Source: JAUWKC01 sp035529895 | GTDB lineage: Bacteria; Planctomycetota; Phycisphaerae; Sedimentisphaerales; Anaerobacaceae | Assembly: GCA_035529895.1 (NCBI GenBank) | Contig: DATKVV010000051.1 | Coordinates: 1 to 26,796, forward strand | DNA length: 26,796 nt | Direction: 5' to 3' | Shown here: piece by piece, positions 14,958-24,129 of the stretch | Position numbering within the stretch: position 1 is the stretch's first letter | Layout of the letters: every line of letters begins with the position of its first letter | The notes under the pieces: generated by a model | Seen by the model: only the letters and a program-made list of their open reading frames with translations | Database searches by the model: none | Told to the model about the DNA's origin: nothing | Position numbers and translations under genes: made by a program

Positions 14958-16241
14958 TTATGAGAACCTTACGTCCTTAACCCTGATTTGACCTGTCATA
15001 AGGTGGTGGAGCGCGCTCGCAAATAAAGACTCATACTTAGCTTTTATACTTTTACTACTGTCGATTTTCCTTTCAACAGTGCTTAACGCTTCTGCAATCT
15101 CCACCTGCTCTTGGTATGTCGGTAAGGGTATAGGCAACACAGATATTTCGTTCTTATTGTAATTCGCCTGATTGACCGCTCGCCTCGACAACTTTACAAA
15201 CACGCCCTTTTCACGGAAATGGTTCATCAAATAACAAAGAAAAAGGTTATGGCTTTTCTTTTCATCGCACCTTATTCGTAAAATAAACGAAGCAAAAATA
15301 TACGGTTGAGGCTGCGACTTAAATATAGCAGTCTTTCCTATCAACTCTGCTGTATTTCTCCAATTAAATAACATATCTCCGTCTTTTAGAGTTAGTCGTG
15401 AAATGGTTTTTGCAGGAGCGGTTATATTTCTAATTTTATAGTAAAGCAACTTGCCATCCTTGCTAATATCTGCGGTGCTTACAATTTTGATACCATCTTT
15501 GATTGGTGTTTTTGGTATCGCCTGCGAAAATCCATAGTCAATATAGGAAACTGCGGCCGCAAATTTAACAATCTCCCAACTCTTCGGCACTCGTCCAATC
15601 TCGGTCTCTTTCTGCTTCTCGCCACGCAGACCTTCCGTGAAAAGTTTCTGCATTAGCGTCTTCTTGAGTCCGGTGGTTTTCTCAATAATCTTCTCTTGGG
15701 TTTCTATGGCAGATTGAACTTTGGAGAGGATATAAGCTATGCTACTCTGTTCACTCAGTGAAGGAATCGGGATTTGAAGCTTATAAAATGCGCTCGGGTC
15801 TACTCTTTGCCTGCTTGGAGTTGACCCAGCTACAAGACCTTTTGCCTTAAGCATTACGTATCCTGACCACTGGACATAGTATAAATAATCTGGGGCAATA
15901 ACATCTTTTTTAGGAAATAGCACCAACCATTCAGTTGAGCCTATTTTTCGATGTCTTGAAGATGACGAAACTTTCCACACTTTTTCAACACGAGGGTTTA
16001 ATTTACCAAACAAAACTGCCCCATCTTTTAAGAGTACCTTCTGACTAAAGATATTTGCACCTTTCTCTAAAACTTGAACTCTGCCATTTTGATAGGCAGG
16101 GATGCTGTAATATTCAAATACCTCATCGGGAAATTTGGAAGGATTTATGTTTTCTTTTTTCTCTTCGTTAATACTCGCTAAAGTACCTACTGTCCAATCT
16201 TGTGGAATAATACCAATTTCAGTCTGTTTGAAACCAGTCAT
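14958..16241 (-). CDS. hsdS: Type I restriction enzyme, HsdS specificity subunit
   Basis: 427 residues with two tandem target-recognition domains, the normal two-part arrangement that reads a bipartite DNA site. The first half starts TEIGIIPQDW and ends QIPIPSLSEQSSIAYILSKV, with the conserved helix spacer around residues 165-210. The second starts ETEIGRVPKSWE (about 216-227) and ends VLPIPLPTYQEQVEIAEALS. The ATG directly follows the hsdM TAA. No truncation or phase-variable tract is visible. The specificity cannot be predicted from sequence alone. Confidence 0.93.
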   Translation of the reverse strand: MTGFKQTEIGIIPQDWTVGTLASINEEKKENINPSKFPDEVFEYYSIPAYQNGRVQVLEKGANIFSQKVLLKDGAVLFGKLNPRVEKVWKVSSSSRHRKIGSTEWLVLFPKKDVIAPDYLYYVQWSGYVMLKAKGLVAGSTPSRQRVDPSAFYKLQIPIPSLSEQSSIAYILSKVQSAIETQEKIIEKTTGLKKTLMQKLFTEGLRGEKQKETEIGRVPKSWEIVKFAAAVSYIDYGFSQAIPKTPIKDGIKIVSTADISKDGKLLYYKIRNITAPAKTISRLTLKDGDMLFNWRNTAELIGKTAIFKSQPQPYIFASFILRIRCDEKKSHNLFLCYLMNHFREKGVFVKLSRRAVNQANYNKNEISVLPIPLPTYQEQVEIAEALSTVERKIDSSKSIKAKYESLFASALHHLMTGQIRVKDVRFS

Positions 16242-17795
16242 TTAATACCCTATCTTCTTCAAGATACCCTTCAAGTCCCTGTCAATCGCCTTTGCCTCAT
16301 CCTCTAACTCATAGAGTTCTTCCACTATCTCAGCAATTGGTCTATGTACCTCTGCTTCGGCAGTGTGAATATAGCGGGAAGGCGATATGTTGTAGTCGTT
16401 CTTGACGACCTCGTCTTTGGTTACAACCTTACTGAGCTTATCAACTTCCTTCCACTTTAGAAAGGCGTCCACTATCTTTTTCTGACCTTCTTCGGTGATA
16501 TAGTTCTTGGGGTCGCCCTTCTCAAACTCCAGTGAAGCATTAACTAAGAAAATCTTATCTTTTTTGTTCTTGGGTTTGTCTTTGTTAAAAAACAACACAA
16601 TTCCAGGTGCGCTTGTGTTATAGAACAAGTTCTCAGGCAGATACAGCACCCCCTCAATTAAATCCTGCTCAATAAACCACTTTCTAATGTCTTTCTCTTT
16701 GTTGCTTCCGGCATTACCTGAACCTCGTGCGACCGCGCCCGTGTCCAAAACCACCGCTGCCTTGCCATTGTCTTTAAGACTTGCAAGTATATGCTGCATC
16801 CATCCCCAGTCGGCCTTGTCCTTCGGTGGTATCCCTGCCTTAAAGCGGTCAAGTTCATCCTTCTCGTAATCTTCTTCGGTGAAAGTGTCCTGATTCCACA
16901 TTGGATTGGCAACTACAATGTCAAACTTCTTCAATCTATGACCATCACGGAACTTAGGATTGGTCATTGTGTTGCCAATCTCAATTTTGCACTCCATATC
17001 GTGTATCACGGTGTTCATATTTGCCATTGCCCAAGTTGTGCCGATAAACTCCTGTCCGTAGAGTTTAAGCGGTGCATATTTCTTTACGCCCCGATTTTTC
17101 ATCTTGTCGTTCAATACCAACTCGCACTTGATAAGAAGACCCGCTGAACCGCAGCAGGGGTCATAAACTTCCATCCCTGCCTCTGCGTCCATAATTCTTG
17201 CCATTATCATTCCGACTTCTCTTGGCGTGTAGAACTCACCCGCACTTTGTCCACCGCCTTCAGCGAACTTGCGGATTAAGTATTCGTAACTTCTGCCGAT
17301 TATGTCCGGCTCAACATCATTAAGTCCCAGCCGCTTCTGGCTTATGCGTTCAATCAGCTTGATGAGACCTTCTTCGGAAATATCCCGCTGGCCGTGCGTG
17401 GTGGCATTGAAGTCTATCCTGTCAATAATCCCCTGTATGCGAGAGTTATACTTGGCAATATCACGCATTACGCTTGTCAATTGCTCCCCAACTTTGGTTG
17501 TAAGCGTCCTTACCGCTGACCACGTATCGTCTTTTTCGGGGTCTTTGGCTCTTAACGGCAGGTAGAAACGAACGAGTTTATGGTCTTTATCAATGACCTT
17601 GAGTGCCTTTGTTCTATTGCCAAACTGCTTTGCTAAGCGGTTAATTTCATCATCAAAAACATCGCACAAACGCTTCACAAAGACCAGCGGCAGGATATAG
17701 TCCTTGAATTTAGGCGCATCTTTCTCTCCACGTATCGCACAGGCCGCGTCCCACAACCACGACTCTAACGACTTCTCTCCATTGTTATTTGCCAT
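16242..17795 (-). CDS. hsdM: Type I N6-adenine DNA methyltransferase, HsdM
   Basis: 517 residues. The N-terminal helical HsdM domain is followed by the methyltransferase core: GEFYTPREV (186-194), SAM-binding motif I DPCCGSAGLL (212-221) and catalytic motif IV written ANPMW (296-300). The usual motif IV is NPPF or NPPY, so the M and W are a variant; I believe some HsdM branches use it, so I would not call it inactive. A GGAG site six bases upstream lies inside the end of the HsdR relic, whose stop is three bases before this ATG. It is the first intact gene of the operon. Confidence 0.94.
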   Translation of the reverse strand: MANNNGEKSLESWLWDAACAIRGEKDAPKFKDYILPLVFVKRLCDVFDDEINRLAKQFGNRTKALKVIDKDHKLVRFYLPLRAKDPEKDDTWSAVRTLTTKVGEQLTSVMRDIAKYNSRIQGIIDRIDFNATTHGQRDISEEGLIKLIERISQKRLGLNDVEPDIIGRSYEYLIRKFAEGGGQSAGEFYTPREVGMIMARIMDAEAGMEVYDPCCGSAGLLIKCELVLNDKMKNRGVKKYAPLKLYGQEFIGTTWAMANMNTVIHDMECKIEIGNTMTNPKFRDGHRLKKFDIVVANPMWNQDTFTEEDYEKDELDRFKAGIPPKDKADWGWMQHILASLKDNGKAAVVLDTGAVARGSGNAGSNKEKDIRKWFIEQDLIEGVLYLPENLFYNTSAPGIVLFFNKDKPKNKKDKIFLVNASLEFEKGDPKNYITEEGQKKIVDAFLKWKEVDKLSKVVTKDEVVKNDYNISPSRYIHTAEAEVHRPIAEIVEELYELEDEAKAIDRDLKGILKKIGY

Positions 17796-17798
17796 TGA

Positions 17799-17981
17799 TT
17801 ACTCCAGCGGATTTACGGTCAACAACAGCATATAATCGGCTGAGCCGGTCTTCAGCGGAAACTCACGGACGGCAACGCCAAGACCGGCAGCGAGGTTCAG
17901 GTTTCGATGGTCCTGAACTACCCAGCCCGCCCCAGCCAGCAACTCATCAACTATTTCCCTTGCCTCTTCCTCTGGCGTCAT
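17799..17981 (-). pseudogene. N-terminal fragment of a second, EcoEI-type HsdR
   Basis: 60 codons. The product begins MTPEEEAREIVDELLAGAGW and runs through VVQDHRNLNLAAGLGVAVRE and ADYMLLL, matching the first part of the nuclease domain of the HsdR class seen in EcoEI-like enzymes. It ends in TAA just before the position of the expected E-x-K, so it cannot be a nuclease. It is unlike the intact HsdR here. It keeps a good promoter and sits three bases ahead of hsdM, so it may now serve as a translated leader. It is most simply a scar of an earlier restriction system replaced by the present one. Confidence 0.7.
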
Positions 17982-18017
17982 ATAGAAAACCCTAACCAGA
18001 CCAGCTAATTGGGTGAG

Positions 18018-18046
18018 ATTATAACTAATTGCGGGGCAAAAGACAA
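18018..18046 (-). promoter_or_regulatory. Sigma-70 promoter for the type I operon
   Basis: On the minus strand TTGTCT (18041-18046) and a perfect TATAAT (18018-18023) are spaced 17 bases apart. The first start codon downstream is ATG 17981 of the HsdR fragment, followed by hsdM. The -35 box lies inside the 18031-18068 repeat. Confidence 0.7.
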
Positions 18047-18068
18047 TAATTTTCCGCTTTTTTCCTTG
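18031..18068. repeat. Imperfect direct repeat bracketing the type I block, right copy
   Basis: 38 bases matching 10038-10074 at 35 of 38 aligned positions by my count. It overlaps the minus-strand promoter of the type I operon and ends in the TTG of the plus-strand promoter of the next operon. Confidence 0.75.
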
Positions 18069-18095
18069 ACTGTCAGCAGGCAGGTGCGATAGACT
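18066..18095 (+). promoter_or_regulatory. Sigma-70 promoter for the ORF6N/type III operon
   Basis: TTGACT (18066-18071) and TAGACT (18090-18095), 18-base spacer, about 60 bases ahead of ATG 18156. It is back to back with the minus-strand promoter at 18018-18046, so one regulator could govern both restriction systems. Confidence 0.55.
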
Positions 18096-18155
18096 TTCGG
18101 GGTATTAGGCCCTGATTTTCAGAGCACCTTTGTCGCTTGGCGGTCGGTAGCGGAT

Positions 18156-18770
18156 ATGACAGTTGAGACTGTGTCAATTATTCCGGTTGCGCGGGTTAAA
18201 AGCAGGATTTTACTAATCCGGGGCCAAAAGGTTATCCTCGATTCAGAATTAGCAGAACTGTACGGCGTAGAAACCAGGGTGCTTAACCAAGCAGCGAAAC
18301 GCAATATCGACCGCTTTCCGTCAGATTTTATGTTTCAGCTTAGCAAGAGGGAGTACGAAAACTTGAAATCACAATTTGTGACTTCAAGTTCTGACTGGGG
18401 CGGTCGTCGAAAAGCCCCCTACGCCTTTACGGAACACGGGGCTATTATGGCTGCCAGTGTCCTCAACTCCGAGCGTGCGATTCAGGCAAGCATTTACGTA
18501 GTACGTGCCTTCGTAAAGCTTCGTCAAATGCTGGCAACCCATAAAGAACTGGCAAAAAAACTAACCGAGCTTGAGCGCAAGCTCCAAACCCACGATGAGC
18601 AGATAAAGACTTTGTTCGACGCTATCCGCGAACTTATGCTGCCGCCGCAAACCGAACCCAAAAAGCAGGTCGGCTATCACACAGAGCTGCAAGACCACCA
18701 AAAGCAGGCAACGGCAAGAAAGACAAAATCTGCGAGGGTAGTCAAATATGGCAAGAAAACCAGCAAATAA
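18156..18770 (+). CDS. ORF6N-domain DNA-binding protein
   Basis: 204 residues. Residues about 15-105 match the ORF6N domain: LLIRGQKVILDSELAELYGV, VLNQAAKRNIDRFPSDFMFQ, then YAFTEHGAIMAASVL and AIQASIYVVRAFVKLR. The domain is known from phage antirepressors and from genes beside restriction systems. A coiled coil follows (about 125-160: ELAKKLTELERKLQTHDEQI) and then a basic tail (QATARKTKSARVVKYGKK) that may touch DNA. Its end overlaps the start of mod by 23 bases, and it is the first gene of that operon. A regulator of the restriction genes is the likely role by context; the binding site is unknown. Confidence 0.85.
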   Translation: MTVETVSIIPVARVKSRILLIRGQKVILDSELAELYGVETRVLNQAAKRNIDRFPSDFMFQLSKREYENLKSQFVTSSSDWGGRRKAPYAFTEHGAIMAASVLNSERAIQASIYVVRAFVKLRQMLATHKELAKKLTELERKLQTHDEQIKTLFDAIRELMLPPQTEPKKQVGYHTELQDHQKQATARKTKSARVVKYGKKTSK

Positions 18771-21252
18771 AAAACCTATTGAGCAGTACGACCATAAGGA
18801 CAAGAAGCGACTGAACAACCCCCCGGTTGGGCTGGTTACACCGGATACAGACAAAGACACTGGCCAGAAGAAAGAATATCAGTATGACCCGCACCTTGAC
18901 CCGCAGCTTGTCTGGGCGGGCAAAGCTGAGCATACATCCTTTGAAGTGCCCACCGTTTCCCTGCACGTCCACGAGCGGATGGACCCCAAGACCATTATCG
19001 AGGCCGTCCGAAAGAGAAACGGGCAACAGCCGCAACTATTCTTCCAGTTCCCTGAAGAGAACCCGCCGCTACGGGACGCAATACAATTCTACAAACACGC
19101 CCACAACTGGTCGAACCGGCTAATAGCCGGGGACAGCCTTTTGGTAATGAACTCCCTTTTAGAAAAAGAGGGAATGGCTGGTCAAGTTCAGATGGTTTAT
19201 ATCGACCCGCCTTATGGGATTAAATACGGCTCAAACTTTCAGCCGTTTGTAAATAAGCGAGATGTCAAAGACGGCAAAGATGAAGACCTAACCGCAGAGC
19301 CGGAAATGATAAAGGCATTCCGCGATACCTGGGAACTGGGAATACACTCGTACTTAGCATATTTGCGCGACCGTCTGCTTCTGGCTAAAGAACTACTTAC
19401 CGAATCCGGCTCGTGCTTTGTGCAGATTGGAGACGAAAACGTCCACCTTGTGAGAAACATTATGGACGAGGTTTTTGGAACGGAGAATCTCGTTAGCCTT
19501 GTACCCTTCAGGAAAACAAGTGGCCTGGGGGCATTGTATCTGAGGAATATATGCGACTATTTGGCATGGTACGCAAAGTCAAAGGACAAGGTAAAATACC
19601 ATCAGCTTTTTCTTGGCAAACCGGGGGGCGAAGGCTCTATGTACACAATGGTAGAAACGCCTGATGGGACGAGAAGAAAGATGGTCGCCGAGGAAAAAAA
19701 AGACCTGGATTTGCTCCCTTCTGGTTCGCGCGTTTTTCGATTGACGGATCTTGTATCGTCCGGGACAACATTGACGTGTATGTATGACTTCGAGTTTGAA
19801 GGGAGGTCTTTTCAGCCTGGCCGGGGAAAAAGCTGGCGAACGAACATCGAGGGAATGAGAAGGCTTGTTTCTGAGCGACGGCTTATGGCCCCAGGTAATA
19901 CACTTCAGTTTGTCACGTATCTTGATGATTTTCCTGTCAAGGAGTTGACCAACCTTTGGGATGGCCTTGGGGGTGAGACAGACAAGCAGTATGTGGTTCA
20001 GACTGCTACTGAGGTCGTGCAGCGTTGCCTCCTAATGAGCACGGACCCTGGCGATTTGGTTTTTGACCCGACTTGCGGAAGCGGGACGACTGCTTACGTT
20101 GCTGAGCAATGGGGAAGACGCTGGATTACCTGCGATACATCCCGTGTAGCCCTTACTCTCGCCAAGCAGCGTTTAATGACACCTGTTTTTGATTATTATG
20201 AGCTTGCGCATCCATCTGAGGGCGTTGGCAGCGGGTTCAACTATAAAACCGTTCCGCACATCACTCTGAAATCCATTGCCAATAACGAGCCGCCGGCTCA
20301 GGAGGCGCTTTATGACCAGCCTTTTATTGATAATTCAAAGGCAAGGGTAACAGGGCCGTTCACAGTAGAGGCCGTACCGGCTCAAGCCGTCAAGCCGCTC
20401 GATGACATCGAGGACCATCCAGCAAACGATGAATCCATTGCCCGCTCCGGCGAGACACTGAGACAGGGTGAATGGCGGGATGAATTATTCAAGACCGGCA
20501 TACGCGGCAAGGGCGGACAGAGAATAAACTTCTCAAGGGTTGAGCCGATGGGCGGGACACGCTGGCTCCACGCCGACGCCGAGACCAAAGGCGACAAGCC
20601 TGAACGTGTGGTCGCTTCCTTTGGCCCTGAACATCAGCCGCTTGAGCAAAGACAGGTTGCTCTGGCGTTAGAGGAAGCACAGCTTTTGGTTCCAAAACCC
20701 AAAATCGTTGTCTTTGCCGCCTTTCAGTTTGACCCGGAAGCGGCGAAAGATATTGACGAGACCGACTGGCCGGGCGTTACACTACTAAAAGCGCAGATGA
20801 ACGCCGATTTACTCACAGATGACTTAAAGAAAAAACGCTCAAGCAATGAAAGTTTCTGGCTTTTCGGTCAGCCGGATATAAAGCTCGAAAAAATCACTGA
20901 GGGCGAAGACGCCGGTAAATACAAGGTCGAAGTGCTTGGTTTTGATTACTACAACACAATAACGGGTAATATCGACTCCGGCGGAACGGAAAAGATTGCA
21001 ATGTGGATGCTCGATACAGACTATGATGGTAGAAGCGTTTATCCCAGACAGGTGTTTTTCCCGATGGCAACAGAAGATAAGGGCTGGTCAAGATTGACGA
21101 AGAATCTAAAGGCCGAAATCGACGAGGAGCTTATTGAAGCGTATCGCGGCACGGTGTCGCTGCCGTTTGAGCCGGGTGATAATAAGCGGGTTGCCGTAAA
21201 GATTATTGACGACAGGGGAATTGAGAGCCTGCGGATTATGGAGGTTGACTGA
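18748..21252 (+). CDS. mod: Type III-like DNA methyltransferase (Mod)
   Basis: 834 residues. It is a beta-class amino-methyltransferase: catalytic motif DPPY at 153-156 comes before the SAM motif FDPTCGSGTT at 439-448. About 280 residues between them form the target-recognition region, and about 380 further residues follow the core, more than in short Mod proteins. It methylates the recognition site, probably at N6 of adenine, and forms a complex with Res. The start ATG 18748 has GAGGG nine bases upstream and lies inside the end of the ORF6N gene. Its stop shares one base with the Res start (TGATG). No broken motif is seen. Confidence 0.92.
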   Translation: MARKPANKKPIEQYDHKDKKRLNNPPVGLVTPDTDKDTGQKKEYQYDPHLDPQLVWAGKAEHTSFEVPTVSLHVHERMDPKTIIEAVRKRNGQQPQLFFQFPEENPPLRDAIQFYKHAHNWSNRLIAGDSLLVMNSLLEKEGMAGQVQMVYIDPPYGIKYGSNFQPFVNKRDVKDGKDEDLTAEPEMIKAFRDTWELGIHSYLAYLRDRLLLAKELLTESGSCFVQIGDENVHLVRNIMDEVFGTENLVSLVPFRKTSGLGALYLRNICDYLAWYAKSKDKVKYHQLFLGKPGGEGSMYTMVETPDGTRRKMVAEEKKDLDLLPSGSRVFRLTDLVSSGTTLTCMYDFEFEGRSFQPGRGKSWRTNIEGMRRLVSERRLMAPGNTLQFVTYLDDFPVKELTNLWDGLGGETDKQYVVQTATEVVQRCLLMSTDPGDLVFDPTCGSGTTAYVAEQWGRRWITCDTSRVALTLAKQRLMTPVFDYYELAHPSEGVGSGFNYKTVPHITLKSIANNEPPAQEALYDQPFIDNSKARVTGPFTVEAVPAQAVKPLDDIEDHPANDESIARSGETLRQGEWRDELFKTGIRGKGGQRINFSRVEPMGGTRWLHADAETKGDKPERVVASFGPEHQPLEQRQVALALEEAQLLVPKPKIVVFAAFQFDPEAAKDIDETDWPGVTLLKAQMNADLLTDDLKKKRSSNESFWLFGQPDIKLEKITEGEDAGKYKVEVLGFDYYNTITGNIDSGGTEKIAMWMLDTDYDGRSVYPRQVFFPMATEDKGWSRLTKNLKAEIDEELIEAYRGTVSLPFEPGDNKRVAVKIIDDRGIESLRIMEVD

Positions 21253-24065
21253 TGGGCCAGACGAAAATAGACCATCTGATAATCAACTCTCCGTACGAGG
21301 AGCCGAAGTACCACTGGCACTACGACCGGGAATCAAGGAGCTTTGAGAAAAGAGAAGGCCGCCGTCCCGCTGGTTACGTAGTTGCCACGCCGGATTCAAA
21401 GGCGTTTGACGACCCTGGTATATTTGTAGCGCTGCCGCTCGTCAATCAAATCCGGCCGCGCGTAAAGGCTTGGCGCGAGAACGAGTATCCGGGCGTTACG
21501 GGGATAACCAAGCGGCTCTTGGAACACTGGCACGACAGGGACCAGCGGCAGTACCCCTTTTTCTTCTGTGAGTTGGAAGCGATTGAAACGCTTGTTTGGC
21601 TTGTTGAAGCTCCTGCTTCTGAGAAGGTTGGAATCGACATACCAAAAGATGGCGGCGAGTTTACAAGACTTTGCTCAAAGATGGCTACCGGTTCCGGGAA
21701 GACCGTTGTGATGGCTATGCTCATAGCCTGGCAGGTCTTGAACAAGCTCACGTACCCACAAGACGCGAGATTCTCCAAGTACGTCTTGGTCATAGCACCC
21801 GGCTTGACGGTCAAGACTCGTCTTCAGGTCTTACAGCCTTTTGGCAAAGGCAATTATTATGACGAGTTTAACATCGTACCTGCCGGTCTTATTGAAAAGC
21901 TGCGTCAAGGCAAAATCATAATTCACAACTGGCACAAACTGAGTTGGGAAACCGAAGAACAGGTTGCCAAGAAGCGCAGCGTCGATAAGCGCGGAGTCAA
22001 GAGTACAGAGGCTTATGTCCGAGAGGTTTTGGGTGATATGGCCAAAGCCAAAAACATTATTGTAATAAACGATGAGGCTCACCACGCCTGGCGGGTCAAC
22101 ATCGAAGCTGTCGGGAAGTATCTGCGGATGAGGGATATGAAAGACAGCGCCGAGGAAGCCACAGTTTGGGTAGGTGGGCTTGATAGAATCCACAAGGCGC
22201 GCGGTATTCTTAATTGCTTTGATTTTTCGGCCACGCCCTTTGCGCCATCAGGGAAGAAGAGTTCAGAGGAAACGCTCTTTGGCTGGGTAGTCAGCGATTT
22301 TGGGCTGAACGATGCTATTGAGTCAGGACTGGTTAAAACACCCCGTGTAGTGGTCAGAGACGATGCACTGCCGGACGCAAGAACGTACAAATCCAAACTC
22401 TACCATATCTACCAGGACCCGGACGTAAAAGATGACGTAAACCGCAAAGCTGAAGCTCACGAACCGCTACCGGACTTAGTGATAAACGGCTATTACCTCT
22501 TGGGAATCGACTGGCTCAAGACCGCTGAAAAGTGGAGAGAAACCAAGTATCTTTGCACGCCACCTGTGATGATTACGGTCGCAAATACGACACACACAGC
22601 CGCGCGCATCAAATATGCTTTCGACCATAAGAAGGTCAGAATAGACGAGCTTTGCATTCCTGAGCGGATACTGCACATTGACTCAAAGGTTCTCGAAATG
22701 GCTGAAGCTCAGGATGAGCCAATACCTTTGAGCGGCGATTATGACGAGGAAACAGAAGAAGCTGAGGAACCAAAAAAGAAATTGACCAGAAAGCAACTGG
22801 CCGAGCAGCTAAGAGAAATCGTCGATACGGTGGGCAAGAGGGGTAAGCCCGGAGAGCAAATCCAGAAAGTGATTTCCGTTGGAATGCTCTCGGAAGGCTG
22901 GGACGCTAAGACAGTCACCCACATTATGGGCCTGCGGGCGTTCACCAGCCAATTGCTCTGTGAGCAGGTGGTTGGCAGAGGTCTTCGCAGAACCTCCTAC
23001 GATATGCAGCCGGGAAGCGATATGTTTGCTCCCGAATACGTCAACATCTTTGGCGTCCCATTTACCTTCCTACCGCACGAATCACAGGAAGATGGCCCAC
23101 CGCCGCCGCCCACACCGAAAACTGCGGTTGAGCCAGTGGCTGAGAAGAAGGAATTTGAAATTAGCTGGCCCAATGTTATCCGGATTGACCGCGTGTATCG
23201 GCCAAAACTGACTTTGAACTGGGAACAAGTGGAACCGCTGGAGCTAAACGCCTTTGAGACAGCACAAATTGCGGAGTTAGCTCCAATAGTTGACGGCAAG
23301 CCCGACGTTACAAAGATTTCGCAGATTGACCTTGAACGGCTGGGCCGGGAGCAGCGGATGCAGCGGATAATATTTGAGGTTGCCAGAGACAATTACGACC
23401 AAATACAAAAGAACTGGAAGGGTAACAAACAGTACCTGCTGGCTCAGTTGATTCGTATTGTCGAGCAGTTTATTTCCGCTAATAAGGTTCGGATTTCACC
23501 GTCTCTGTTCCATCAGGACGAGCTGAGACGCCGGGTAATCATAACCCTCAATATGAACAAGGTTGTCCAACATATTGCAGATGCTATTCGACACGATAAC
23601 GTTGAGACCCTCGAACCCGTTTTTGACCGTGATAATCCCATCCGCTCAACAGGGGATATGAGAACCTGGTACACCGGCAAGCCGTGCGAGTATACGAGAA
23701 AATCGCATATCAACTTCTGCGTATTCGACAGCACGTGGGAAGCGACTGAAGCCTTCCAGCTTGACCACAATGAGAATGTGGCGGCTTGGGCGAAGAACGA
23801 CCATCTTGGCTTGGAAGTGCTGTATACCTTCAAAGGTATCGTGAAGAAATACCGACCCGATTTTATAATTGGACTGAAAACTGGTAATTTCCTTGTCCTC
23901 GAAACCAAAGGACAAGATACTCAGAAGGACAAGACAAAGCGTGCCTTCTTGGACGAGTGGGTAAGGGCCGTGAACGAAAAAGGTGGCTTTGGCAAGTGGT
24001 TATGGGCGGTTTCGCACGACGTTTCAGACTTGCCCGAAATTCTTCAAGACCATGCTACGAAATAG
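21252..24065 (+). CDS. res: Type III-like restriction helicase/nuclease (Res)
   Basis: 937 residues. It is the ATP-driven restriction subunit that works with Mod. Helicase motifs are MATGSGKT (144-151), DEAHH (274-278), SATPF (326-330) and VVGRGLRR (574-581). Near the C-terminus a PD-(D/E)xK nuclease is seen: PDF with D870, then E884-T-K886 (FLVLETKG). An acidic insert (DYDEETEEAEEPKKK) occurs near residue 497 and a proline run (PPPPPTPK) near 618; both are probably linkers. All expected catalytic parts are present. Start codon and Mod stop overlap by one base, so the pair is translationally coupled. Confidence 0.93.
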   Translation: MGQTKIDHLIINSPYEEPKYHWHYDRESRSFEKREGRRPAGYVVATPDSKAFDDPGIFVALPLVNQIRPRVKAWRENEYPGVTGITKRLLEHWHDRDQRQYPFFFCELEAIETLVWLVEAPASEKVGIDIPKDGGEFTRLCSKMATGSGKTVVMAMLIAWQVLNKLTYPQDARFSKYVLVIAPGLTVKTRLQVLQPFGKGNYYDEFNIVPAGLIEKLRQGKIIIHNWHKLSWETEEQVAKKRSVDKRGVKSTEAYVREVLGDMAKAKNIIVINDEAHHAWRVNIEAVGKYLRMRDMKDSAEEATVWVGGLDRIHKARGILNCFDFSATPFAPSGKKSSEETLFGWVVSDFGLNDAIESGLVKTPRVVVRDDALPDARTYKSKLYHIYQDPDVKDDVNRKAEAHEPLPDLVINGYYLLGIDWLKTAEKWRETKYLCTPPVMITVANTTHTAARIKYAFDHKKVRIDELCIPERILHIDSKVLEMAEAQDEPIPLSGDYDEETEEAEEPKKKLTRKQLAEQLREIVDTVGKRGKPGEQIQKVISVGMLSEGWDAKTVTHIMGLRAFTSQLLCEQVVGRGLRRTSYDMQPGSDMFAPEYVNIFGVPFTFLPHESQEDGPPPPPTPKTAVEPVAEKKEFEISWPNVIRIDRVYRPKLTLNWEQVEPLELNAFETAQIAELAPIVDGKPDVTKISQIDLERLGREQRMQRIIFEVARDNYDQIQKNWKGNKQYLLAQLIRIVEQFISANKVRISPSLFHQDELRRRVIITLNMNKVVQHIADAIRHDNVETLEPVFDRDNPIRSTGDMRTWYTGKPCEYTRKSHINFCVFDSTWEATEAFQLDHNENVAAWAKNDHLGLEVLYTFKGIVKKYRPDFIIGLKTGNFLVLETKGQDTQKDKTKRAFLDEWVRAVNEKGGFGKWLWAVSHDVSDLPEILQDHATK

Positions 24066-24129
24066 TATATCTCGCGGCTAAGTTTCTGCCGCTTGCCTTG
24101 GGCGTGGTAGTATTAAGAAGGAGTCTAAA

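Noticed and set aside
24074..24092. Hairpin GCGGC/GCCGC after res as a terminator
   Set aside because: Only a 5-bp stem, and no T-run follows.
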